Shown: piece by piece, positions 52,657 to 62,327 of the stretch
Numbering within the stretch: position 1 is the stretch's first letter
How the letters are laid out: each line of letters starts with the position of its first letter
NCBI RefSeq assembly: GCF_040253635.1
Contig: NZ_JBEJGX010000003.1
Coordinates: forward strand, 8,829,501-8,893,500
Length of the DNA: 64,000 bases
From: Streptomyces sp. Edi2
GTDB taxonomy: Bacteria; Actinomycetota; Actinomycetes; Streptomycetales; Streptomycetaceae
Direction of reading: 5' to 3'
Program-made: the position numbers and the translations under genes
The notes under the pieces: model-generated
Database searches by the model: none
Seen by the model: only the letters and a program-made list of their open reading frames with translations
Told to the model about the DNA's origin: nothing

Positions 52657-53888
52657 TGCCCGGTCAGTGCCGGGATGCCGCCGTCACCGGCCTCGGCGTC
52701 ATCAGCCCCGCCGGCATCGGCGCCCGGGCCACCTGGGACGGCCTGCTCACCGGCCGGTCCACCGCCGCACGGGACGTGGAACTCGCGGGTCTGCCGGTGG
52801 ACATTTCCTGCCGGGTGCCGGACTTCGACACCGCCGCCATGGTCGGCCGCAAATCCGCCTGGCGGCTGGACCGGTTCGTCGCCATGACCCTCCTGGCCGC
52901 CCGGCACGCCGTCGCCGACGCCGGTCTCGGCAGCCCGGCCGGCTGGGACGCCGCACGTGTCGGGGTGGTCATGGGGACGGGCACGGGCAGCATGGAACGC
53001 TATCCCGTCGAGTTCGCCAAGCTCGCGGCCGGCCGTCCCCTAGACATCTCTCCGCTCGCCATCACCCGCAGCGTGCCCAACATGGCAGCCGCCGAAATCG
53101 CCCTCGACCTGGCGGTCACCGGGCCCAACTTCGCCGTCTCCACCGCCTGCGCCTCCGGCAGCAGCGCCCTGGGCATCGCCCGTGATCTGCTGCGCGCCGG
53201 GACCTGTGACATCGTCCTGGCCGGCGGGGCGGAATCCGCGTGCCACGCCATCCCCGCGGCCTGTTTCCACCGCATGGGAGCCCTCTCCCGGCGGACGGAG
53301 GACCCCGCGCGCGCCTGCCGCCCCTTCGACGCCCGACGCGACGGCTTCGTCCTCGCCGAAGGCGCGGCCGTCCTGGTACTGGAGCGCCCGGCCCACGCGC
53401 AGTCCCGCGGTGCCCGCCCGCGCGCACATCTGGCCGGCTACGGGGCGAGCTGCGACGCCTACCACTACGCCGCCCCCGAACCGGACGGCCGGGGCGCCGT
53501 GGCGGCCCTCACCGCGGCGCTGGCGGACGCCGGCGCGGCCCCCGGGGACATCGACCACATCAACGCGCACGGCACCGGCACCCGGCGCAACGACCTGGCC
53601 GAGGCCAAGGCGCTGCGCAGCGTCTTCCCTGAGCCTCCCGCCGTCACCTCCCTCAAGGGCGCGCTCGGACACGCCATCGGCGCGGCCGGCGCCATCGAAG
53701 CGGCCGTCACCGTCATGAGCCTGCAACGGGACACCATCCCTCCCACCGCCAACCACGAAGACACCGACCTCGACATCGACCTGGACATCGTGGCCAAAAC
53801 CCCCCGCACCACGGCCCAGTCCGCCGCCGCCAGCCTCTCCATGGGCTTCGGCGGACAGAACGCCGCACTGGTCTTCCGGTCCGCCTGA
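52656..53888 (+). CDS. Beta-ketoacyl-ACP synthase II-like ketosynthase
   Basis: 410-residue KAS II/FabF-type enzyme with a complete Cys-His-His triad: C165 in STACASGSS, H305 in NAHGTGT and H339 in LGHAIGAAG. It condenses malonyl-ACP with an acyl primer. It is paired with a dedicated ACP but there is no chain-length factor, malonyltransferase or ketoreductase next to it, so it must borrow partners from fatty-acid synthesis or elsewhere. Lies 293 nt upstream of crtI on the same strand. Confidence 0.92.
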   Translation: MPGQCRDAAVTGLGVISPAGIGARATWDGLLTGRSTAARDVELAGLPVDISCRVPDFDTAAMVGRKSAWRLDRFVAMTLLAARHAVADAGLGSPAGWDAARVGVVMGTGTGSMERYPVEFAKLAAGRPLDISPLAITRSVPNMAAAEIALDLAVTGPNFAVSTACASGSSALGIARDLLRAGTCDIVLAGGAESACHAIPAACFHRMGALSRRTEDPARACRPFDARRDGFVLAEGAAVLVLERPAHAQSRGARPRAHLAGYGASCDAYHYAAPEPDGRGAVAALTAALADAGAAPGDIDHINAHGTGTRRNDLAEAKALRSVFPEPPAVTSLKGALGHAIGAAGAIEAAVTVMSLQRDTIPPTANHEDTDLDIDLDIVAKTPRTTAQSAAASLSMGFGGQNAALVFRSA

Positions 53889-53927
53889 CGGGCACGTGGG
53901 GCGGACGACGGCCCACAGAACGGCGCG

Positions 53928-54011
53928 GAACGGCCCATGGAACGGCCCATGGAACTGCCCGCGGAACTGCCCGCGGAACTGCCCGCGGAACGGGCCACGG
54001 AACGGGCCACG
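53928..54011 (+). repeat. Seven tandem 12-bp repeats between ketosynthase and crtI genes
   Basis: Seven copies of a 12-bp unit: GGAACGGCCCAT (2), GGAACTGCCCGC (3), GGAACGGGCCAC (2). The copies vary in register-preserving steps, as in recent slippage. They lie in the untranslated gap just before a strong ribosome site. Confidence 0.85.
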
Positions 54012-54053
54012 GTGCGCGCCGGGCCTCCCTCCGACCTGACGAGAGGAACCACG

Positions 54054-54185
54054 ATGCGCCCTCGTACCGGGGCACCGGCACACCCCGCCGTGCGCGGCGC
54101 CGAGTTGCGCGCGGCCGGCCCGCCGCCCACCGGCCGTCCGCCGGGGAAGGTGCCCGCGCACCCGGCCGAAGGGTGCGCTGCATGA
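54054..54185 (+). CDS. Putative 43-residue ORF coupled to crtI
   Basis: ATG with GAGAGGA 6 nt upstream; the stop TGA overlaps the crtI ATG (ATGA). The peptide is Pro/Ala/Gly/Arg-rich and resembles nothing known. It occupies the place where crtE stands in other Streptomyces crt operons. It may be a translational leader, a decayed gene start or a chance ORF. Confidence 0.4.
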   Translation: MRPRTGAPAHPAVRGAELRAAGPPPTGRPPGKVPAHPAEGCAA

Positions 54186-55717
54186 GAACCGTCAAGGGCC
54201 CCACCGACCACGTCGTGGTGGTCGGTGCCGGCCTCTCCGGACTGTCCGCCACGCTGCATCTGCTCGGCGCAGGACGGCGGGTGACGGTCGTCGAGCGCGA
54301 GGCGCTGCCCGGCGGCCGGGCCGGCCGGATCGAGCGCCACGGCTACCGCATCGACACCGGGCCGACCGTGCTGACCATGCCCGACCTCATCGACGAGGCG
54401 TTCGCCGCGGTCGGCGAACGCCTCACCGACCGGATGGAACTGCGGGCCCTGCACCCGGCGTACCGCGCCCGGTTCGCCGACGGCAGCGAGCTGGACGTGC
54501 ACACGGACCCGCAGGCCATGGAGGCGGAGGTCGAACGGTTCGCCGGCCCCGCGGCGGCCCACGGCTACCGGCGGCTGCGGCACTGGCTCCAGCAGCTGTA
54601 CGCCCTCCAGCGGCACCGTTTCATCGACGCCAACTTCGACTCACCGCTGCAGCTGCTGCACCCGGACCTGGTCCGCCTCGCCGCGCTCGGCGGCTTCGGC
54701 CGACTCGACGACCGTATCGGCCGCTTCCTGCCGGACCCGCGGCTGCGCCGGGTCTTCTCCTTCCAGGCGCTGTATGCCGGTGTGCCGCCCGCACGCGCCC
54801 TGGCCGCCTACGCCGTCATCGCCTACATGGACACGGTCGCCGGCGTGTACTTCCCCCGCGGCGGGATGCACGCCCTGCCCCGGGCCATGGCCGACGCGGC
54901 CGCCGACGCCGGCGCCGCCTTCCGCTACGGCCACCCGGTCACCCGGCTGGAACGCCGCGGTGACCGGATCACGGCCGTGGTGACCGCGCACGAGCGCATC
55001 CCCTGCGACGCGGTGGTCCTCACCCCCGACCTCCCGGTCGTCCACCGGCTGCTCGGCCGCAGCCCCCGCCGCCCGCTCCGCCTCCGTCACGCGCCCTCCG
55101 CGGTGGTCCTGCACGCCGGCACCGACCGGACCTGGCCGCGGCTGGCGCACCACACGCTCTCCTTCGGCGCCGCGTGGGAGCAGACCTTCGACGAACTCAC
55201 CCGCACCGGGCGGCTGATGAGCGATCCCTCGCTGCTCGTCACCCGCCCCACCGCCACCGACCCCGGGCTCGCCCCGCCAGGACGCCACCTGCACTACATC
55301 CTGGCGCCCTGCCCCAACACCGAGACCGGCCCCGGCGCCGGGGACTGGCACGACCTGGCCCCCCGGTACCGCGACAGCCTGCTCGCCGTACTGGAGCGCC
55401 GGGGACTCACCGGCATCGGTGCCGCCACCGAGGTGCACCACCTGGTCACCCCCGCCGACTGGGCCGCGCAGGGGCTCGCCGCCGGAACACCGTTCTCCGC
55501 CGCCCACACCCTGGCGCAGACCGGCCCCTTCCGTCCCCGCAACCTCGTACGCGGCACCGAGAACGCCGTGCTGGCGGGCTGCGGCACCACCCCGGGCGTC
55601 GGCGTCCCCACCGTCCTGATCTCCGGCAAGCTCGCCGCCGCCCGGATCACCGGTCCGCGGCCCGCCCGTTCCCCCGCAGGCACCGCCCGCCCCGCCCCGA
55701 GAGGCATCCCGGCATGA
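54182..55717 (+). CDS. crtI: Phytoene desaturase
   Basis: 511-residue FAD-dependent Crt[22 protein letters not shown] dinucleotide motif, [30 protein letters not shown], and the C-terminal [36 protein letters not shown]. It converts phytoene to lycopene. ATG at 54182 is set by the ATGA overlap; GTG at 54173 is possible. Overlaps crtB. Confidence 0.95.
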   Translation: MRTVKGPTDHVVVVGAGLSGLSATLHLLGAGRRVTVVEREALPGGRAGRIERHGYRIDTGPTVLTMPDLIDEAFAAVGERLTDRMELRALHPAYRARFADGSELDVHTDPQAMEAEVERFAGPAAAHGYRRLRHWLQQLYALQRHRFIDANFDSPLQLLHPDLVRLAALGGFGRLDDRIGRFLPDPRLRRVFSFQALYAGVPPARALAAYAVIAYMDTVAGVYFPRGGMHALPRAMADAAADAGAAFRYGHPVTRLERRGDRITAVVTAHERIPCDAVVLTPDLPVVHRLLGRSPRRPLRLRHAPSAVVLHAGTDRTWPRLAHHTLSFGAAWEQTFDELTRTGRLMSDPSLLVTRPTATDPGLAPPGRHLHYILAPCPNTETGPGAGDWHDLAPRYRDSLLAVLERRGLTGIGAATEVHHLVTPADWAAQGLAAGTPFSAAHTLAQTGPFRPRNLVRGTENAVLAGCGTTPGVGVPTVLISGKLAAARITGPRPARSPAGTARPAPRGIPA

Positions 55718-56703
55718 CCACTCGCGAGCTGGACGCCGCAGGCATCACCGACCCCCTCCTGCGCGACGCCTACGCCCACTGCCGCCGGCTCAACGCCCGG
55801 CACGGCAAGACCTACTTCCTCGCCACCCGGCTGCTGCCCGTGGAGCGGCGTCCGGCCGTCCACGCCCTGTACGGCTTCGCCCGCCGGGCCGACGACCTGG
55901 TCGACGACCCCGGACCCGGCCGCTCCACCGCCGACTGCGCACGAGCGCTCGATGCCCTTCAGCGCTGTCTGGAAGAGGGCCTGCGCGGGGGAGAGACCAC
56001 CGAACCGGTGGTGCGCGCGCTGGCGCACACCGCGGCCGTGTACGGCATCGACCACCGGCACTTCACGGACTTCATGGCGTCGATGCGCAGCGATCTGACC
56101 GTGACGGACTATCCGACGTACGACGACCTGCGGCGCTATGTGCACGGCTCGGCAGCGGTGATGGGCCTGGAGATGCTGCCGGTGCTCGGCACCGTCGTGC
56201 CGCAGGAGGAGGCCGCACCGTACGCCGCCGCCCTGGGCGTCGCCTTCCAGCTCACCAACTTCCTGCGCGACGTCGGCGAAGACCTCGACCGGGGCCGGAT
56301 CTATCTGCCCGCGGATCTGCTGGCGGCACACGGCGTCGACCGGGCACTGCTGCGGTGGAGCAGGGACACCGGCCACCGCGACCCGCGGATCACCGCGGCC
56401 ATGGCGGCGGCCGCCGACCTCACCCACGGCGTCTACCGCGAGGCGGAGCCCGGCCTCGCCCTGCTCGACCCGGTGTCGCGCCCGTGTATCCGTACCGCGT
56501 TCGTCCTCTACCGCGCCATCCTCGATGCCGTGCGCGACGACGGGTACGCCGTGCTGCACCGCCGCTCGGTGGTCTCCCGCAGCCGCCGCGTGGCCACCGC
56601 GTGCGGCGGTCTGGCCAGGGTTGCGGCCGCCCGTATCGCCGCCCGCCGCCCCGCCGTGCGACGTGACGGGGTGTCACCCCGCCCGCAGGAGGAGACCTCA
56701 TGA
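55714..56703 (+). CDS. crtB: Phytoene synthase
   Basis: 329 residues with both aspartate motifs of the family: RRADDLVDD near residue 60 and [16 protein letters not shown] near 185. [22 protein letters not shown] and NFLRDVGE are diagnostic. Joins two geranylgeranyl diphosphates to phytoene. Start overlaps crtI stop (ATGA) and stop overlaps the Rieske gene start. Confidence 0.95.
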   Translation: MTTRELDAAGITDPLLRDAYAHCRRLNARHGKTYFLATRLLPVERRPAVHALYGFARRADDLVDDPGPGRSTADCARALDALQRCLEEGLRGGETTEPVVRALAHTAAVYGIDHRHFTDFMASMRSDLTVTDYPTYDDLRRYVHGSAAVMGLEMLPVLGTVVPQEEAAPYAAALGVAFQLTNFLRDVGEDLDRGRIYLPADLLAAHGVDRALLRWSRDTGHRDPRITAAMAAAADLTHGVYREAEPGLALLDPVSRPCIRTAFVLYRAILDAVRDDGYAVLHRRSVVSRSRRVATACGGLARVAAARIAARRPAVRRDGVSPRPQEETS

Positions 56704-57713
56704 CCCGACAGACCCGCCGGCCTCCGCGGCTTCCGCTCCGGCTCCGGCCGAGGCCCGTGCCGTGGGAAGCGCAGCGTCCGACCTGGCGCGACGCACAGCC
56801 CGCGCGCCTCGCCGACGCCGTCAAGGCCGCCCTCGCCCGCCCGTCCGGCAATTGGTTCGTCCTCGGCGCGGCCGGCGACATCGGCGTCCACCGGGCCTTC
56901 GGCCGCACCGTCGCCGGTGTCGAGGTCGTCGCCTGGCGTGACGCGGCCGGCCGGCTGATGGCCGGGCCAGGGGCCTGTCCGCACCTCGGTGCGCCGCTGG
57001 ACCAGAGCCCCGTGCACTGCGGCATCCTCCGCTGCCGTTGGCACGGACTCGCCCTGGACGGCGCCCCGTTCGCGGGCTGGGAGCCGTTCCCCGCGTACGA
57101 CGACGGGCTGCTGGCCTGGGTACGCCTCGACGAGGCCGGCGGTGAGCTGCCGCTGCCCGAGCCGGTCCTGCCCGCACGGCCGGGGACGGCGGGTGCCGTC
57201 ACCGCGGTGCACACCGTCACCGGACGGTGCGATCCGGAGGACGTGGTCGCCAACCGTCTCGACCCGTGGCACGGCGCCTGGTTCCACCCCTACTCCTTCG
57301 TCGACCTCACCGTGGCCGGCACCCCCTCGGACAGCGGCGGGGAGGGGACGGAGGGCATCGCCGTCGAGGTCTCCTTCAAGGTCGCCGGGCGTGCCGTGGT
57401 GCCGGTCACCGCCCTCTTCACCGCCCCCGAGCCGCGCACCGTGGTGATGCAGATTGTGGCCGGCGAGGGCCGGGACTCCGTGGTGGAGACCCACGCCACC
57501 CCGCTGGGTCCGGACGACCGGGGGCACCCGCGCACCGCGGTCACCGAGGCGATCGTCGCCACGTCCCGGCGCCCCGGATTCGCCCTCGCGCGCGCGGCCG
57601 CGCCCGCCCTGCGCCCGCTGCTGCGCGCCGGTTCGCGACGGCTGTGGCGGGACGATCTGGCCTACGCCGAGCGCCGCTGGCAACTGCGCAGCAGCGGACG
57701 CTTGCCGGGCTGA
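56700..57713 (+). CDS. Rieske [2Fe-2S] protein of the carotenoid operon (DUF5914-like)
   Basis: 337 residues. A Rieske centre is formed by CPHLGAPL and [11 protein letters not shown] (C-x-H and C-x2-H pattern). The C-terminal ~200 residues are an oxygenase-like domain with [13 protein letters not shown]. Found as a neighbour of crtB in Streptomyces isorenieratene clusters. It probably oxidises a carotenoid or supplies electrons; the exact step is not established to my knowledge. Coupled to crtB by ATGA. Confidence 0.85.
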   Translation: MTRQTRRPPRLPLRLRPRPVPWEAQRPTWRDAQPARLADAVKAALARPSGNWFVLGAAGDIGVHRAFGRTVAGVEVVAWRDAAGRLMAGPGACPHLGAPLDQSPVHCGILRCRWHGLALDGAPFAGWEPFPAYDDGLLAWVRLDEAGGELPLPEPVLPARPGTAGAVTAVHTVTGRCDPEDVVANRLDPWHGAWFHPYSFVDLTVAGTPSDSGGEGTEGIAVEVSFKVAGRAVVPVTALFTAPEPRTVVMQIVAGEGRDSVVETHATPLGPDDRGHPRTAVTEAIVATSRRPGFALARAAAPALRPLLRAGSRRLWRDDLAYAERRWQLRSSGRLPG

Positions 57714-57753
57714 CGCCGGCCGGCGGCTTCCCAGGCCCCGCCTCCCCGACGGG

Positions 57754-57819
57754 CCGGGAGCACCCCCCGGTCACCGCCCCGCCCGGCGGACCGGGAGCCC
57801 CCCGGTCACCGCCCCGCCC
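57754..57819. repeat. About 30-bp direct repeat at the end of crtU
   Basis: Two copies (57754-57784 and 57791-57819) beginning CCGGGAGC and ending CACCGCCCCGCCC, the second running into the last codons of crtU. Low-complexity duplication in a convergent intergenic region. Confidence 0.6.
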
Positions 57820-59365
57820 ACCGCGCCGCCCACCGCAGCGCCGCGGAGCGCCCCCTGTCCGGCACGGTCCACAGGGTCTGGCCGCGCACACCCCAGCGCC
57901 CCAGCAGCGCATTGGCCGCGAGGAACCCGGTCGTCGCCGCGCGTTCCATCAGCGCCACCGGGTACGGGGTGCGCACCGCATCGCCCGCGACCACCACCAG
58001 GGGGTCGGGCGTGTGCACGGTCGGCCGGTCGCCGTAGCCGCCCACCGGGAACAGCGGGCAGTCCGCGCGCCACTCGTCCCGCCGGTCGACGATCCGGACA
58101 CCGCGGGTCTCCGGGTAGACGGTGTGCAACTGCTCCACCAGGCGCCGCTGTTCGGCGGCCCGGTCGGCCCCCGGGGCGACGGCGTAGGCATGCAGTTCGA
58201 GCACCGAGCCGCCGGTGCGGGCCGACCAGCGGGCCGCCTCCCCCTCCCAGCGCTCCAGCACACTGACGTTGTCCAGCGAGCCGTAGCCGCTGGTGCCCAG
58301 GAAACCGGGCCGGTCGGCGCGCACCCGCCGCTCCAGCCACAGCCGTGACACCAGGAAGGGCGGCGCGGTCCGCAGCCGCCCGATCCGCGCCCGCCATGCG
58401 GTATCCCCCAACCCGTTCGAAGCGGCGACGAGTTGACGCAGCCCGCCGGGGTCCGGCGCCAGCACCACCGCGTCGAACCGGTGCGCCTCGCCCCGCGCGA
58501 CGACCCGCACCCCGCCGCCCGCCGCCGGCTCGACCCGGGTCACCGCCGTGTCCGTGCGCAGCCGCACCCCGTGCCCCGTCAGATACCGGCCGAGGGGGTG
58601 CCACAACGCCTGCGGGAAGGGCTCGGCGGGCACGTCGAAGAGCAGCCCCTCGCTGGAGCCCAGAAAGTAGATGTGGAACATCAGGACCAGTTCCGCGGCG
58701 GACAGTTCCCGCGGGTCCGCGAAGAAACTCCGGGAGAACACCTCGAACGCGAGATGACGCGCGGCCTCGGGGAAGCGGATGCGGGAGAGGAAGTCCTGCG
58801 CGCTGATGCCGTCCAGCCGCTCGTAGACCTGCGGCACCCGTACGTCGAGCAGCGGCAGGGCCGCACCCGGACGCATCCGCGCCAGATCCCGCCAGGTGAA
58901 GGTGGGACTGAGCGCCACAAAACCCAGTGCGCTCCACGGCGGTGTCCGGGGCACCCGCGCAAAACTGTCCCGCAGGCCCGCACGGTGGCGCAGCGGGTAG
59001 TCGGGCAGCCGTCTGAGCAGGTCCAGCCCCGGGTCGGCCCGGCGCAGCAGCCCCCGCAGGTTGTAGTACTGCGGGAAGAAGGCATGGAATCCCCGGCTCA
59101 TGGTCGCAGCCGAGCCGTCGGCGAGCCGCACGGGCCGGCCCGCCAGCCGGCCGCCCAGGTCCGCTTCGCGTTCGTACAGCGTCACCGGCACCCCGCGCTC
59201 GGTCAGCGCGGTCGCGGCGGCGAGACCCGCGATCCCGCCGCCGACCACCGCCACACCGGGGCCGCCGGGCGCGGCCCGCGCCCGTCCCGGCGGCCCCGGC
59301 ACCCGTTGCGCCCGGCGGTCGCGTCCGTGCCGCGCGGCCCCGCCCCGCGCAGGTCCGCAGATCAC
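57806..59365 (-). CDS. crtU: Carotenoid desaturase/methyltransferase (isorenieratene synthase type)
   Basis: 519-residue FAD-dependent amine-oxidase-fold protein: VAVVGGGIAGLAAATALTERGVPVTLYER, then MSRGFHAFFPQYYNLRGLLRR, WSALGFVALSPTFTWRDLA and GDAVRTPYPVALMERAATTGFLAAN. It matches CrtU, which aromatises and methyl-shifts the beta-rings of beta-carotene. GTG at 59365 was chosen for its GGAGAGAGC ribosome site and GTGA overlap with a 19-codon upstream ORF (59362-59421). Confidence 0.9.
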   Translation of the reverse strand: MICGPARGGAARHGRDRRAQRVPGPPGRARAAPGGPGVAVVGGGIAGLAAATALTERGVPVTLYEREADLGGRLAGRPVRLADGSAATMSRGFHAFFPQYYNLRGLLRRADPGLDLLRRLPDYPLRHRAGLRDSFARVPRTPPWSALGFVALSPTFTWRDLARMRPGAALPLLDVRVPQVYERLDGISAQDFLSRIRFPEAARHLAFEVFSRSFFADPRELSAAELVLMFHIYFLGSSEGLLFDVPAEPFPQALWHPLGRYLTGHGVRLRTDTAVTRVEPAAGGGVRVVARGEAHRFDAVVLAPDPGGLRQLVAASNGLGDTAWRARIGRLRTAPPFLVSRLWLERRVRADRPGFLGTSGYGSLDNVSVLERWEGEAARWSARTGGSVLELHAYAVAPGADRAAEQRRLVEQLHTVYPETRGVRIVDRRDEWRADCPLFPVGGYGDRPTVHTPDPLVVVAGDAVRTPYPVALMERAATTGFLAANALLGRWGVRGQTLWTVPDRGRSAALRWAARWAGR

Positions 59366-59421
59366 GCTCTCTCCCGCAGGGCGCACCCCGTGGACGGTTC
59401 GCCCTCGTGCGGCAGTGTCAT
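59362..59421 (-). CDS. 19-codon ORF coupled to crtU
   Basis: ATG at 59421 has the strongest ribosome site of the crtYU operon (GGAGGAG, 8 nt upstream). The ORF ends in GTGA, where GTG is the crtU start. Either a leader that delivers ribosomes to crtU, or the true crtU start separated by a frameshift. Confidence 0.4.
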   Translation of the reverse strand: MTLPHEGEPSTGCALRERA

Positions 59422-59464
59422 GGCGGGCTCTCCTCCGGTTGTCGGGAACGTGCGACGGGCTGGT

Positions 59465-60655
59465 TCACCGCACCGTGGCCCGACGGGACAGCAGCGGAAG
59501 TTCGGCGGCGGTGCGGAGCATGGGCAGCACCGGGGAGCGCAGGCCGATGGCGACGTCCTCCCAGAGGCGGGAGCGTCCGTCGAGAAACCGCAGCAGCCGC
59601 TCCATCGGCACCGTACGGAACAGCCCCGTGAAGAACTCGGCGCCGTCCACCCGGCCGCGGTCCAGTGCACGCAGCAGCACGGCGTCCATCGCCCGGTGCC
59701 AGGCCGAGTGCGCCGGCGGGGGGAGCGGAGGCCGGCCCGCCAGGAGGGCGGCCGCGATGTGCGCGGACTGCCGTTGCACGGCGGCGAAGGTGTATCCGGT
59801 CGACGCACGGGTGGCGCCGCCCGCGGTGCCGATGCGGAACACCGAGCGGCCCGCCCGCCGCGGAAACCGGCCGTCGGTCATCGGGATCGCGCCCTGCTCG
59901 ACGGCGGTCACCCGGAACCCGTCCAGCCGCAGCACCTGCGCGGTGTACCGGAGCAACGCCCGCTCGTAGGCGGCGGTGTGGAGGATCCGGCGGGAGAACT
60001 CCGTGTACTCCACCAGCGCGGTGTGCTCGCTCAGCGGCAGGACATACCCGAAGGACAGGCCGTGAGCGGGCTGCGGGGTGCGGAAGTCCATCAGATCCGC
60101 GGTCGCGGGATCGAACACCGGCCGCGCGGTGCGGACGAACCAGCCCCGGAAGTGCTGCTGGAGAGTGGTGCGGGCCGGCGGGAGCCGGACGCCGGGCCGG
60201 GAGTCGAAGGCCCAGCGCGCCCGGTAGACCACCGGCCGTCCGGCCTCGTCGCGCCCCCGTACCTCCGCGCCACCGGCGGAGTCCCGTACGGACTCCACCG
60301 TCGCGGTGGCCCGCGCGACGCCGCTCCGGCCGGCGAGGCGGGCGCCGACGAAGGCCTCGAAGTCGCGCGAGCGCAGCATCTTGTAGCGGAAGGGGGCGGG
60401 CCGTCCTTCCGTCGCCGCCCCGTCGGGACCGTGCACGCGAAGCCGCTCCCACGACGCGGTCAGCGCGGAGTCGAAGGCGCCGCCCGGCGCTTCCCAATAG
60501 CACCAGGTCCGTTCCTGCGGGGTGCGCGGCCCGTGCGGGGCGTCGATGAGCAGCACCCTTGGCTGCCGGTTGCCCGCCGCCGGTGCGCACAGCCGGTAGG
60601 CGAGCGACAGCCCGGCCGCTCCCGCGCCGACGATGACGGCATCCGCGTCCCGCAC
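59465..60655 (-). CDS. crtY: Lycopene beta-cyclase
   Basis: 396 residues: ADAVIVGAGAAGLSLAYRL FAD motif, LLIDAPHGPRTPQERTWCYWE, RAFDSRPG-like region (WAFDSRPGV), FGYVLPLSEHTALVEYTEFS and RIGTAGGATRASTGYTFAAVQRQ. These are CrtY-type cyclase landmarks. Cyclises lycopene to beta-carotene. GTG at 60655 has GGAGG upstream; the longer frame is not supported. First gene of crtY-crtU. Confidence 0.93.
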   Translation of the reverse strand: MRDADAVIVGAGAAGLSLAYRLCAPAAGNRQPRVLLIDAPHGPRTPQERTWCYWEAPGGAFDSALTASWERLRVHGPDGAATEGRPAPFRYKMLRSRDFEAFVGARLAGRSGVARATATVESVRDSAGGAEVRGRDEAGRPVVYRARWAFDSRPGVRLPPARTTLQQHFRGWFVRTARPVFDPATADLMDFRTPQPAHGLSFGYVLPLSEHTALVEYTEFSRRILHTAAYERALLRYTAQVLRLDGFRVTAVEQGAIPMTDGRFPRRAGRSVFRIGTAGGATRASTGYTFAAVQRQSAHIAAALLAGRPPLPPPAHSAWHRAMDAVLLRALDRGRVDGAEFFTGLFRTVPMERLLRFLDGRSRLWEDVAIGLRSPVLPMLRTAAELPLLSRRATVR

Positions 60656-60996
60656 GCCCGGTCCTCCCTGTGCCTCGATGAGCCCGGCCCGTCGGTGATC
60701 CTTCCGCAGCAAGGGGCCGGGAGGCGGTGTCCGACGCGCGGGCAACCGGTGGGCCGGCCGACGCCGCCGCCTCCTGGCGGTTTTGACTACCGGTCAGGAG
60801 CAGGAGCAGGAGCAGGAGCAGGCGCGCAGGCGCGCAGGCGCGCAGGCGCGCAGGACCGCGCGGTGACGGGCCGGCGCCATGGCGGGCGGGCCTGCCCGCG
60901 GCGCCCACCACGGCGTAGGCCAGAATCCTTTCCGACCAATCCGGGTGCCGCCCGGCGCCGAATCACCGGTGACCCTGTCACCGTCCGGAGGTGTCC
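60656..60996. promoter_or_regulatory. crtY-sigma divergent region with repeats
   Basis: 341 bp. TTTTGAC near 60781 is a possible -35 for the sigma gene. Directly after it are tandem repeats (60795-60850). Hairpin CGGTGAC-CCT-GTCACCG at 60967-60983 lies just before the sigma-factor ribosome site GGAGG. No ORF seen. Confidence 0.4.
60795..60850. repeat. 4 x CAGGAG followed by 4 x CAGGCGCG
   Basis: Perfect 6-bp units (60795-60818) directly followed by perfect 8-bp units (60819-60850), both starting CAGG. A slippage-prone tract between divergent crtY and the sigma-factor gene. Confidence 0.9.
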
Positions 60997-61584
60997 ATGC
61001 CCGTCGCAGCCCGCGGCGACCGATCCTCAGCGCCGCATTCCGGTGCCCTGGAAGCACTGCTCGACCGCGTCTCCCGCGGTGACCAGCAAGCGTTCGAGAG
61101 TCTCTACACAGCAGTGGCCGGTTCCGTTCTGGGTCTGGTGCGCCGGGTGGTGCGGGACCCCGCCCAGTCCGAGGAGGTGGCACAGGAGGTGCTGATCGAG
61201 GTGTGGCGGTCCGCGGCCCGTTACGACGCGCGACAGGGCAGCGCCATGGCCTGGATCATGACCTTGACCCACCGGCGCGCGGTGGACCGGGTCCGCTCGT
61301 CCCAGGCCGCGGCCGACCGCGACCACCGGGCCGGGGTGCACGCCTACACCGCGGCCTTCGACGAGGTCAGCGAGCAGGTCGAACGGCGGCTGGAGCGTGA
61401 GCAGGTGCGCCGCTGCCTGGGGCAGCTCACCGAACTCCAACGGGAGTCGGTGACTCTCGCCTACTACCGCGGGTACACCTACCGGGAGACCGCCGACCTG
61501 CTGGGTACGGCGCTGGGCACGGTCAAGACACGGCTGCGCGACGGACTGATCCGGCTCCGCGACTGCCTGGGGGTGTCGGCATGA
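60997..61584 (+). CDS. ECF sigma factor, SigK-like
   Basis: 195 residues: region 2 (AFESLYTAVAGSVLGLVRRVVRDPAQSEEVAQEVLIEVWRSAARYDARQGSAMAWIMTLTHRRAVDRVR) and region 4 (LTELQRESVTLAYYRGYTYRETADLLGTALGTVKTRLRDGLIRLRD). ATG at 60997 has GGAGG at correct spacing; GTG at 60991 would overlap it. Coupled to an anti-sigma gene by ATGA. Next to the crt genes, so it may switch carotenoid synthesis on. Confidence 0.93.
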   Translation: MPVAARGDRSSAPHSGALEALLDRVSRGDQQAFESLYTAVAGSVLGLVRRVVRDPAQSEEVAQEVLIEVWRSAARYDARQGSAMAWIMTLTHRRAVDRVRSSQAAADRDHRAGVHAYTAAFDEVSEQVERRLEREQVRRCLGQLTELQRESVTLAYYRGYTYRETADLLGTALGTVKTRLRDGLIRLRDCLGVSA

Positions 61585-62327
61585 ACACCGTCGATCTGCA
61601 CACGCTCACCGGTGCCTATGCCCTGGGCGCGCTCTCCGGACGGGAGGCGGCGGAGTTCACCCGCCACCTCGCCCAGTGCGAGGCCTGCGCCCGGGAAGTG
61701 CGGGAGTTGCAGGAGACCGCGGCCCGGCTCGCCCTGGCGGTCGCCGAGGTGCCCCCGGCGGATCTCCGGATGCGGGTGATGGCGGCCCTGCCCGAGGTCC
61801 GGCAGCTTCCTCCCGTACAGCGCGAGGCCACGGTGGTCCCGCTGCGCCGTCGCGCGCGCCGCCGCCTGCCCTACCTCGCGGCCGTCGCCTGCCTGGCCAT
61901 TGCCGCGGTCGCCGGCGCACTGGCCGTCAACGCCCGCTACGACGCCGACCGGCAGCGGGACCTCACCGCCCGCGCCGAGGCGCAGGCGGCCGAGGTCAGC
62001 GCCCTGATGACCGCTCCGGACGCCACCTTCCACACCACGGCCTTCAAGGGCGGGGGCAGCGGGACCGTGGTGGCCTCCAAGCGGATGGGACGGACCGCCT
62101 TCCTGTACCACGGCCTGCCGGCACTGCCGGATCAGCGGGTGTATGAACTCTGGTACAGCCGCAACGGCACGATGGTGCCCGCCGGACTCGTCGAGCCCGG
62201 CCGCTCCTCGGGCACCCTGCTGCTGACCGGCGGACCGCAGGGCGCGGACGGAGTCGGCGTCACGGCCGAACCCCCGGGCGGCTCCAGCAGTCCCACCAGC
62301 CCGCCGCTGGGGCTCCTGCGGGTATGA
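61581..62327 (+). CDS. Anti-sigma factor, RskA-like with zinc motif
   Basis: 248 residues. N-terminal anti-sigma domain with HLAQCEAC (H-x3-C-x2-C) zinc motif, one membrane segment near 95-115 (YLAAVACLAIAAVAGALAV), and an extracytoplasmic RskA-type C-terminal domain (FLYHGLPALPDQRVYELWYSRNG). It holds the upstream sigma factor at the membrane until a signal triggers release. Confidence 0.92.
   Translation: MNTVDLHTLTGAYALGALSGREAAEFTRHLAQCEACAREVRELQETAARLALAVAEVPPADLRMRVMAALPEVRQLPPVQREATVVPLRRRARRRLPYLAAVACLAIAAVAGALAVNARYDADRQRDLTARAEAQAAEVSALMTAPDATFHTTAFKGGGSGTVVASKRMGRTAFLYHGLPALPDQRVYELWYSRNGTMVPAGLVEPGRSSGTLLLTGGPQGADGVGVTAEPPGGSSSPTSPPLGLLRV

Noticed and set aside
60797..60855. CRISPR-like array
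   Set aside because: Units are 6 and 8 bp without spacers; this is a simple tandem repeat.
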